A DNA stretch of 64,000 nt from positions 124,001-188,000 of the forward strand of contig NZ_JAAXKX010000004.1 in assembly GCF_012276755.1 (NCBI RefSeq). Reading direction: 5' to 3'. How positions within the stretch are numbered: position 1 is the stretch's first letter; the number at the start of each line of letters is the position of its first letter. Of this stretch, positions 58,131 through 64,000 are shown piece by piece. This stretch comes from Marichromatium bheemlicum. GTDB taxonomy: Bacteria > Pseudomonadota > Gammaproteobacteria > Chromatiales > Chromatiaceae. The notes under the pieces were generated by a model that searched no databases, was not told the DNA's origin, and saw nothing but the letters and a program-made list of their open reading frames with translations. Both the position numbers and the translations under genes were made by a program.

Positions 58131-58450
58131 CTGCGCGAGAGACAGACGTAGCGGCCAGCGGTTGGGAGAGTTGAACCGCAAAGACCCGCAGGGCGCGAAG
58201 ATGCAGGGCGTTAAGCCGCCACCCCGAAGGGTGGGATGCATGAGCGCCAGCCCGTAGGGTGGGATGCGTGACCGCGCGAGCACGTCGAGGGTCGGCGCAG
58301 ACCGCGACCGGGCGCGCACCCCACCACCTCGCGTCAAATCGGCCGGGGGTGCGCGGTGTCTCGTCCGGCCTCTACGCGGATGCGAGCTGCGAGGTATTGA
58401 AAGCATGATGCAGCGGTGTTGGGGTGCCTTCGGCAACCCAACTTACGTGC
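58131..58450. repeat. tandem 320-bp repeat, copy 2
   Basis: This is the second copy, starting with the same CTGCGCGAGAGACAGACG and including the same internal blocks with point changes and small indels. The copied D-gene 3' end is non-functional here. The final hairpin is followed by another variant (GCGTTGGGGTGCC at 58459). The whole 57832-58501 gap of 670 bases is filled by these repeats. Confidence 0.88.
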
Positions 58451-58494
58451 TGCACCGGCGTTGGGGTGCCGATGGCAACCCAACCTACGGGCTT
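58415..58494. repeat. two GTTGGGGTGCC...GGCAACCCAAC hairpins in tandem
   Basis: TGTTGGGGTGCC-TTC-GGCAACCCAAC and GTTGGGGTGCC-GAT-GGCAACCCAAC are close inverted-repeat hairpins, the type of GTAGGTTGGG-like intergenic repeat scattered through many bacterial genomes. They lie directly upstream of the GATase stop codon, so they may serve as its 3' end. Confidence 0.75.
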
Positions 58495-58501
58495 TGGCGA
58501 C

Positions 58502-59221
58502 TCAAAGATCCTGGCCGAGCACCACCATCCGGTCGAGCAGTACGAACAAGGCCCGGTGGAGCCGCGCATAGTGTTCGACGGAGCGGGCGCGGATCAACTC
58601 GGGCGCCTGCACGAAGGGACCGGGATCGGTCAGCTCGTCGGCGCAGTGGACGAGCAGCTGCTCGACGCCCTCGGCGGTGGCCTCCAGGTGGCATTGCAGA
58701 CCCAGCACCCGATCCTCGAAGAGGAAACCCTGGTTGGCGCAGGCGGCGCTCGCGGCGAGCGGCTGCGCGCCCTCGGGCAGGGCGAAGGTGTCACCGTGCC
58801 AGTGGAAGACCTCGCCCCCCTCGGGCAGGCCCGCAAACAACCCCGAGGCGCGACCCTCGGAGGTGAGTTCGAGCGGGAACCAACCGATCTCGCGCTCGGG
58901 GTTGCGGCTCACCCGCGCCCCCAGCGCGGCGGCGATCTGCTGGGCACCGAGACAGACCCCGACCAGGGTCTTACCGGCACCGATGGCGCGCGAGATGAAG
59001 GCGCGCTCGGTGGCGAGCCAGGGATGGCACTGCTCCTGGTCGACCCCCATCGGGCCACCCAGCACCACCAGCCAGTCGATCTCGGCGAGCGCCGGCAGCG
59101 GCTCACCGAGATCGAGCCGAACCAGCTCGAGCACATGGCCACGTGAGCGCACCCACTCGCCGATAACCGCCGGCCCCTCGAAAGGGACATGTTGCAGGAC
59201 ACAGACGCGCATCGGATCCAT
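58502..59221 (-). CDS. class I glutamine amidotransferase (GMP synthase-like)
   Basis: The ATG at 59221, seven bases after AGGA, gives 239 residues; ATG at 59212 is an alternative. The GATase triad is present: VGVCLGAQQIAAALG with the nucleophile Cys, and GLQCHLEAT with His and Glu. The motif RVCVLQHVPFEGPAVIGEW at the start is typical of stand-alone GATase1 proteins related to GuaA. Its acceptor is unknown; homologues include gamma-glutamyl hydrolase-like and amine-detoxifying members. The Nudix gene precedes it by 10 bases on the same strand. Confidence 0.85.
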   Translation of the reverse strand: MDPMRVCVLQHVPFEGPAVIGEWVRSRGHVLELVRLDLGEPLPALAEIDWLVVLGGPMGVDQEQCHPWLATERAFISRAIGAGKTLVGVCLGAQQIAAALGARVSRNPEREIGWFPLELTSEGRASGLFAGLPEGGEVFHWHGDTFALPEGAQPLAASAACANQGFLFEDRVLGLQCHLEATAEGVEQLLVHCADELTDPGPFVQAPELIRARSVEHYARLHRALFVLLDRMVVLGQDL

Positions 59222-59231
59222 CACCTCATCC

Positions 59232-59798
59232 TCAACAACCGGCCCCTTCGGAGAGCAGATCAAGATCATTCTGGATCATCGCCTTGGCACGATAGATCCC
59301 GATCAGTGTCTTGGCATCGGTGATGGTGGCGTCGTGACACCAGTCGAGCGCCTGGCTGAAAGGAAGCCAGTGGACCTCGATCAACTCGCCGGGTTCGTGC
59401 GCCACCGGCTGGGTGGAGAGCCCACGCGCCAGCCACAGATGGATGACCTCGGTGAACACCCCCGGGGTGGCGTGCATCGGCCCGAGATCGGTCCAGTCCT
59501 CGGCCACCAGCCCGGCCTCCTCGGCCAGCTCGCGAGCGGCGGTGCGCTGCGGCGTCTCGTCGGGATCGATGCGGCCGGCCGGTAGCTCCCACAGCCAACC
59601 ACCGGCGGCATGCCGGAACTGACGCAGCAGACAGACGCGGTCCTGATCATCGAGCGCGACCGTGGCCGCGCCGCCGGGATGACGAACGATCTCGAGCGCG
59701 ACCTCGGCACCATCCGGCAGCTCTACCTGCTCGCGGTTCACGTCGATCACCTTGCCGGCGTACAGGGTCTCGCAGTTGAGGATTCGGGCTTCGGACAT
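59232..59798 (-). CDS. nudF: Nudix hydrolase, ADP-ribose pyrophosphatase type
   Basis: The protein has 188 residues. The Nudix box GRIDPDETPQRTAARELAEEAGL is intact and carries the metal-binding Glu residues (REAAEEAG-like). An upstream loop, VRHPGGAATVALDDQDRVCLLRQFRHAAGGWLWELPAG, fits the ADP-ribose pyrophosphatase group. It hydrolyses ADP-ribose to AMP and ribose 5-phosphate in the cytosol. It is the first gene of a two-gene unit with the GATase. Confidence 0.85.
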   Translation of the reverse strand: MSEARILNCETLYAGKVIDVNREQVELPDGAEVALEIVRHPGGAATVALDDQDRVCLLRQFRHAAGGWLWELPAGRIDPDETPQRTAARELAEEAGLVAEDWTDLGPMHATPGVFTEVIHLWLARGLSTQPVAHEPGELIEVHWLPFSQALDWCHDATITDAKTLIGIYRAKAMIQNDLDLLSEGAGC

Positions 59799-60036
59799 GG
59801 CTACCTCGTCTCGCTACAGGGCGTTGCGGGGCGTCGCGGGCAAGGTCCGGCAGCGCGCTCGGCCTCCCCCGATCCAGGTCGCCCCCTGCTGACCGACGGA
59901 GCATAACCGCAATGCCTGCACACTGTCGCCCCGTAGCCCTGATTTGGTGGCGACTCGCGCCAGGTTCTAAACTACCGCCCCCTATTCACCCGATTCGACA
60001 AGCCGGATCGGTGTAAACCCATCGAGGAGCGACGGC

Positions 60037-61539
60037 TTGACCCACGACCCAATCATCATCTCCATCACCTTCAGTATCTATTTCATCATCGTGCTGCTGA
60101 TCGGCTGGTACGCCTATCAGCGCACCCGCGATCTCTCCGACTTCATCCTCGGCGGCCGACGCCTCGGCAGCGGGGTCGCAGCGCTCAGCGCCAGCGCCTC
60201 GGACATGAGCGGCTGGTTGCTGCTCGGCCTGCCCGGCTTTGCCTATGCCGCCGGACTCGAATCGATCTGGCTCGCCGGCGGTCTGCTGTTCGGCACCTGG
60301 CTCAACTGGATGGTGGTCGCGGCACGACTGCGCGTGTTCAGCTACGCCTACGGCAATGCGCTGACGCTGCCCGAGTACTTCTCCAACCGCTTCGCCGACA
60401 CCAGCGGTCTGCTGCGCGGCATCGCAGCGGTCTTCATCCTGCTGTTCTTCCTGATCTACACCGCCTCCGGCCTGGTCGCCGGCGGCAAACTGTTCGAGTC
60501 GGTCTTCGGCCTGCCCTACATCTGGGCGGTTGCCATCGCGGTGCTCTCGATCATCGTCTACACCGCCATCGGCGGCTTCCTCGCCGTCTCCTGGACCGAC
60601 GTCATGCAGGGCCTGCTGATGGCCGCGGCACTGATCGCAGTCCCCCTGCTCGCCATCTCCCTGGCCGGCGGCGGCAACAGCGCCATCGATCAGCTCAATG
60701 CGCTCAACCCCGAGCTACTCGATCCCATGACCAAGATCGACGGCACCGCCATCGGTTGGATCGGCATCGTCTCGCTGGCCGCCTGGGGCCTCGGCTACTT
60801 CGGCCAGCCGCACGTACTCGCCCGCTTCCAGGCGATCGCCTCACCGCGCATGGTCCCCACCGCGCGGCGCATCGCCGTCACCTGGGTCGCGCTCACCCTG
60901 ATCGGCGCCACCCTCACCGGACTGACCGGGATCATCGCGCTCGACGCCCCGCTGCTCGACGACGCCCGCGAGACCGTGTTCATCGTCATGGTCAACACCC
61001 TGTTCCACCCGGTAATCGCCGGCATCCTGCTCGCGGCCATCCTCGCCGCGATCATGAGCACCGCCGACTCGCAGCTGCTGGTCAGCTCCTCGGCCTTCAC
61101 CGAGGACGTCTACCGCACGCTGATGCGCCGCGAGGCCAGTGAGCGTGAACTGGTGATGATCGGGCGTGCGGCGGTGGTCAGTATCGCGCTGTTCGCCTTC
61201 GCCCTGGCGACCGATCCCGACGCCATGGTGCTCGACCTGGTCGCCTATGCCTGGGCCGGTTTCGGTGCCGCCTTCGGCGCGCCGCTGGTGTTCTCACTCT
61301 ATTGGCGGCGGATGACCCGTCACGGCGCCCTCGCCGGCATCGTCGTCGGTGGTCTCACCGTGGTGGTGTGGAAGCAGCTCGACGGCGGCCTGTTCGCGCT
61401 CTACGAGATCGTCCCCGGGATGTTGTTCTCGGCCCTCGCGATCGTGGTCGTCAGCCTGCTCGACCGTCAGGGTCAGGCACGCCTCGGCGAGCGCTTCGAC
61501 GAGGTGCGCGAACAACTGCGTGTCGAGATGCGTGGCTGA
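60037..61539 (+). CDS. putP: sodium/proline symporter
   Basis: TTG at 60037, seven bases after GAGGAG, gives 500 residues. PutP imports L-proline with sodium. Family signatures are YFIIVLLIGWYAYQRTRDLSDFILGGR, LGSGVAALSASASDMSGWLLLGLPG (with the Na+ site Ser/Asp), ALTLPEYFSNRFAD, and GYFGQPHVLARFQAI. Thirteen membrane helices are expected. The last ~25 residues are charged. The gene is divergent from nudF and is not next to a putA gene here. Confidence 0.9.
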   Translation: MTHDPIIISITFSIYFIIVLLIGWYAYQRTRDLSDFILGGRRLGSGVAALSASASDMSGWLLLGLPGFAYAAGLESIWLAGGLLFGTWLNWMVVAARLRVFSYAYGNALTLPEYFSNRFADTSGLLRGIAAVFILLFFLIYTASGLVAGGKLFESVFGLPYIWAVAIAVLSIIVYTAIGGFLAVSWTDVMQGLLMAAALIAVPLLAISLAGGGNSAIDQLNALNPELLDPMTKIDGTAIGWIGIVSLAAWGLGYFGQPHVLARFQAIASPRMVPTARRIAVTWVALTLIGATLTGLTGIIALDAPLLDDARETVFIVMVNTLFHPVIAGILLAAILAAIMSTADSQLLVSSSAFTEDVYRTLMRREASERELVMIGRAAVVSIALFAFALATDPDAMVLDLVAYAWAGFGAAFGAPLVFSLYWRRMTRHGALAGIVVGGLTVVVWKQLDGGLFALYEIVPGMLFSALAIVVVSLLDRQGQARLGERFDEVREQLRVEMRG

Positions 61540-61571
61540 TCGCCCCGACACGGCGCGCCCGCGCCGCGTTA

Positions 61572-61599
61572 CCGCCGCGCCGGGCCACCGGCGCGGCGG
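61572..61599 (+). terminator. hairpin downstream of putP
   Basis: CCGCCGCGCCG pairs perfectly with CGGCGCGGCGG around a GGCCAC loop, starting 33 bases past the putP stop. There is no U tract. It separates putP from the phoB region. Confidence 0.55.
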
Positions 61600-61812
61600 C
61601 CTACCCGCACGATCGCTGCGACTCCACCCCCTTGGAATCGCCGCTCGGGATGTTCATCTACCCGTAACCGATCGTACATAGAATGAATCCCGGACCGAGA
61701 CCTCGAACCCTGGCTCTGCGCCCGCACCGCGCTCGCTTCCGGCCAGGACACCGATCCGCGTTGTTTCGCGACACCGCCCCAGCGGCGTCCACTGCACCCA
61801 GGACCTCTGAAG

Positions 61813-62502
61813 ATGCCCACCATTCTTGTCATCGACGACGAACCGGATATCCGCGAAGTGATGCGCTTCGCGCTCGAGAGTGCCGAGTTTCGCGTGCTCG
61901 AGGCCGGTCATGCCGACGAGGCCCGCAAGCTGCTCGCCAGCGACGAACCCGACCTCATCCTGCTCGACTGGATGTTGCCCGGGCGCTCCGGTCTGGAACT
62001 GGCCCAGCAGCTCAAGCAAAACCCCCGCACCCGAGCCCTGCCGATCATCATGATCAGCGCCCGCGGCGAGGAAGAGGATCGCGTCAAGGGACTCGATACC
62101 GGCGCTGACGACTACATCGCCAAGCCCTTCTCGCCACGCGAGATGATCGCCCGCACCAAGGCCGTGCTGCGCCGCGCCAAGCCCAACACCGAGCCGAGCG
62201 ACGAGATCGAGATCAATGGGTTGCGCATCGATAACGTCAGCCACCGCGTCAGCGCCGATGGCCGTCCGGTGGAGGTCGCCCCCACCGAATACCGCCTGCT
62301 GCATTTCTTCATGACCCACGCCGACCGCGCCTTCAGCCGCTCACAGCTGCTCGACCAGGTGTGGGGCGACCAGGTCTATGTCGAGGAGCGCACCGTCGAC
62401 GTCCATGTACGACGGCTGCGCAAGGCGCTCGAGCCGACCAGCCACGACCGCCTGCTGCAGACCGTGCGCGGCGTCGGCTACCGCTTCTCGGACAAGGCCT
62501 GA
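61813..62502 (+). CDS. phoB: phosphate regulon response regulator PhoB
   Basis: The protein has 229 residues. The receiver domain has ILVIDDEPDIREVM, the phosphorylatable Asp52 (LILLDWMLPG), and YIAKPFSPREM. The OmpR-type winged helix includes VAPTEYRLLHFFMTHADRAFSRSQLLDQVWG and VDVHVRRLRKALEP. The length and motifs are those of PhoB. No canonical Pho box is visible upstream, so autoregulation cannot be stated. It is followed 22 bases later by phoR. Confidence 0.92.
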   Translation: MPTILVIDDEPDIREVMRFALESAEFRVLEAGHADEARKLLASDEPDLILLDWMLPGRSGLELAQQLKQNPRTRALPIIMISARGEEEDRVKGLDTGADDYIAKPFSPREMIARTKAVLRRAKPNTEPSDEIEINGLRIDNVSHRVSADGRPVEVAPTEYRLLHFFMTHADRAFSRSQLLDQVWGDQVYVEERTVDVHVRRLRKALEPTSHDRLLQTVRGVGYRFSDKA

Positions 62503-62524
62503 CCCGGGCGCCGCCCCCGAAGCG

Positions 62525-63892
62525 ATGCGCCGCGCCCTGGCCTTCGAGCTTGCGCTCTTCGCCCTCCCCTCCGGCGGCGCCCTGTTGCTGTGGCTCGGTG
62601 GTCTGGCGCCGGCCTGGAGCATCCCGCTGGCGAGTGTTCCCGCGCTCGGGCGCCACATCTTCCGCTTGGTCGACCTCAGCGGCCTGATCCGCCGCCAGCA
62701 TCGCCTCGCGCCGCCCTTCCCGCACGGGCTCTGGGGCGAGGTCTATCGCAACATCGCCCGCTATCAGCAGCGCGGGCGCAAGGGGCGCAAGCGCCAGATC
62801 CGTTTCACCCGTCGCTTCCGCGAGGCGGCCAACGCCGTCCCCGACGCCCTGGTGATCCTCGACAAGCACCACCGTATCGACTGGGCCAACCCCGCCGCCG
62901 CGCAGCTGCTCGACGTCCACTGGCCCGACCAGGACGGGCAACACTTCCTCGACGTCTTCTCCCACCCCGATCTCGGCGACTTCCTCCAGGACGGTGAATA
63001 CCTGCGACCGCTCGATATCGCCCCCGTGCACAACCGCGCCTTGATGGTCTCGCTGCGCATCGCCCCCTTCGGCGAGCGTAGGCGCCAGCGTCTGGTGGTG
63101 GGGCGCGACATCACCAAGGTCTACCACCTCAACATGATCCGGCGCGACTTCGTCGCCAACGCCTCACACGAGCTGCGCACCCCGCTGACGGTGATCGGCG
63201 GCTTCGTCGAGAACCTGCTCGATGCCCCCAACACCCCCGAGGCCCACCGCCGCCCGCTGACACTGATGCACAACCAGGCCGAGCGGATGCGCTCGATCAT
63301 CGAGGACCTGCTCACCCTCTCGCGCCTGGAGATGCACGACAGCCCCGCCGACCAACACAGCATCGATGTCCCCGAGGAACTACGGCTCATCCTCCAGGAG
63401 GCCCAGGCCATCGGCGACGACAACCACCGCCTCGATCCACTGATCGACACCGGGCTCCTGCTGCTCGGTAGCCAACCGGAACTCTGTAGCGCCTTCTCCA
63501 ACCTCGTCTTCAACGCCATCAAACACACCCCGGCCGGAACCCGCATCCGTATCCATTGGTATCAGGACAAGGACGGCGCAGCCTTCGTGGTCGAGGACGA
63601 CGGCCCCGGCATCGCCCCCGAGCATCTGCCCCGGCTCACCGAGCGCTTCTACCGCATCGACGCCGCACGCTCGCGCCAATCCGGCGGCACCGGACTGGGG
63701 CTGGCGATCGTCAAACACGTGCTCAACCGCCACGACGCCAGCCTCAACATCTCCAGCGAACTCGGCCAGGGCACCACCTTCGCCTGCCACTTCCCCGCCA
63801 CCCGCGCGCTGCGCCGCGACGACCCCATCCCCCACGTCGACACCACCCCGCCCCCTGCCTCGCCACACCGCTCAGCCAACGGCGAGGGTTGA
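62525..63892 (+). CDS. phoR: phosphate regulon sensor histidine kinase PhoR
   Basis: The ATG at 62525 gives 455 residues. The N-terminus has hydrophobic segments (FELALFALPSGGALLLWLGGLA), as in PhoR proteins with a DUF3329-type start. A PAS domain (about residues 95-195; ANAVPDALVILDKHHRIDWAN) follows. The H-box ASHELRTPLTVIGGF has the phospho-acceptor His near residue 215. The kinase ATPase domain has NLVFNAIKHTPAGT (N box), DDGPGIAPEHLPRL (G1) and GGTGLGLAIVKHV (G2). It controls PhoB in response to phosphate. The last ~25 residues are a proline-rich tail. Confidence 0.93.
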   Translation: MRRALAFELALFALPSGGALLLWLGGLAPAWSIPLASVPALGRHIFRLVDLSGLIRRQHRLAPPFPHGLWGEVYRNIARYQQRGRKGRKRQIRFTRRFREAANAVPDALVILDKHHRIDWANPAAAQLLDVHWPDQDGQHFLDVFSHPDLGDFLQDGEYLRPLDIAPVHNRALMVSLRIAPFGERRRQRLVVGRDITKVYHLNMIRRDFVANASHELRTPLTVIGGFVENLLDAPNTPEAHRRPLTLMHNQAERMRSIIEDLLTLSRLEMHDSPADQHSIDVPEELRLILQEAQAIGDDNHRLDPLIDTGLLLLGSQPELCSAFSNLVFNAIKHTPAGTRIRIHWYQDKDGAAFVVEDDGPGIAPEHLPRLTERFYRIDAARSRQSGGTGLGLAIVKHVLNRHDASLNISSELGQGTTFACHFPATRALRRDDPIPHVDTTPPPASPHRSANGEG

Positions 63893-64000
63893 TTGCACCG
63901 TCCGGTGCCGTTCAAGCGCCGTACATCGCCTGCGACGCTCGCCCCGACAACCATCACTACGTATCGATTCGACCAATGTCCGCGAATGTCCGCGGTCGTG
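63893..64000. other. intergenic sequence after phoR
   Basis: No gene start is visible. A short direct repeat of GAATGTCCGCG/CAATGTCCGCG occurs at about 63973-63995. Nothing further can be supported before the window ends. Confidence 0.5.

Noticed and set aside
57939-58151. small genes within the tandem repeats
   Set aside because: They consist of repeat DNA, differ between copies and end with copied codons of the ATPase D gene.
61680-61812. Pho box upstream of phoB
   Set aside because: No pair of CTGTCAT-like repeats with proper spacing is found.

Overview
The window is about 64 kb of GC-rich, densely packed chromosomal DNA from a gammaproteobacterium. The rimP-nusA-infB-rbfA-truB-rpsO-pnp operon, the nagZ-hpt-MTI phosphorylase block, hda next to purM-purN, OxyR with the Cys199/Cys208 pair, and tandem Aer-type receptors all point to Gammaproteobacteria. 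The overall style (GC-rich with many GTG and TTG starts, c-di-GMP genes, a bacterial V-type ATPase) fits Chromatiales (purple sulfur bacteria and relatives). That placement is inference, because no rRNA or photosynthesis gene is present.

Layout. (1) 1-7.6 kb: an incomplete membrane protein, two unknown small proteins, an intact-looking IS701-type insertion sequence (1348-2750), a class III nucleotide cyclase fused to PilZ, a YbaN-like protein, a CbiX-like chelatase, a PilZ protein and an outer-membrane channel-like protein. (2) 7.6-17.6 kb, minus strand: a CinA-type protein and the transcription/translation operon from rimP to pnp, preceded by a leader with two intrinsic terminators. (3) 17.6-22.6 kb, minus: MTI phosphorylase, hemerythrin-like protein, hpt and nagZ (purine and peptidoglycan salvage), then a repeat-rich gap and an orphan peptide-type ABC permease. 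(4) 22.7-33.4 kb: ftsH, maf (yceF), a MltD-like transglycosylase, a Kunitz-domain lipoprotein, rubrerythrin, a CpdA-like phosphodiesterase, acylphosphatase, wrbA-hda, a CDP-alcohol transferase and purM-purN. (5) 33.4-45.2 kb: a PAS-GGDEF-EAL protein with a CZB-like tail, small unknown genes, a stress cluster (hslO, clpB, oxyR) and a DUF389 module. (6) 45.5-48.7 kb: two tandem Aer-like chemoreceptors. (7) 48.8-57.8 kb: a complete nine-subunit V/A-type ATPase operon (G/H-C-a-c-F-E-A-B-D) with a YkgJ-type cysteine-cluster gene between B and D. (8) 57.8-64 kb: a 320-bp tandem duplication, a GATase-nudF pair, putP and phoB-phoR.

Several genes suggest linked second-messenger circuits: a cyclase with a c-di-GMP receptor domain, a CpdA-type cAMP phosphodiesterase, a free PilZ protein and a dual GGDEF-EAL enzyme. 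Oxygen and peroxide handling is another theme (OxyR, rubrerythrin, hemerythrin, WrbA, Hsp33, Aer).

The most unusual items are the secreted Kunitz/BPTI-type lipoprotein, the rimP leader with a possible ~75-nt small RNA, the low-GC junction between the ATPase A and B genes, the tandem duplication that copies the 3' end of the ATPase D gene, and the IS transposase whose C-terminus lies in the -1 frame.
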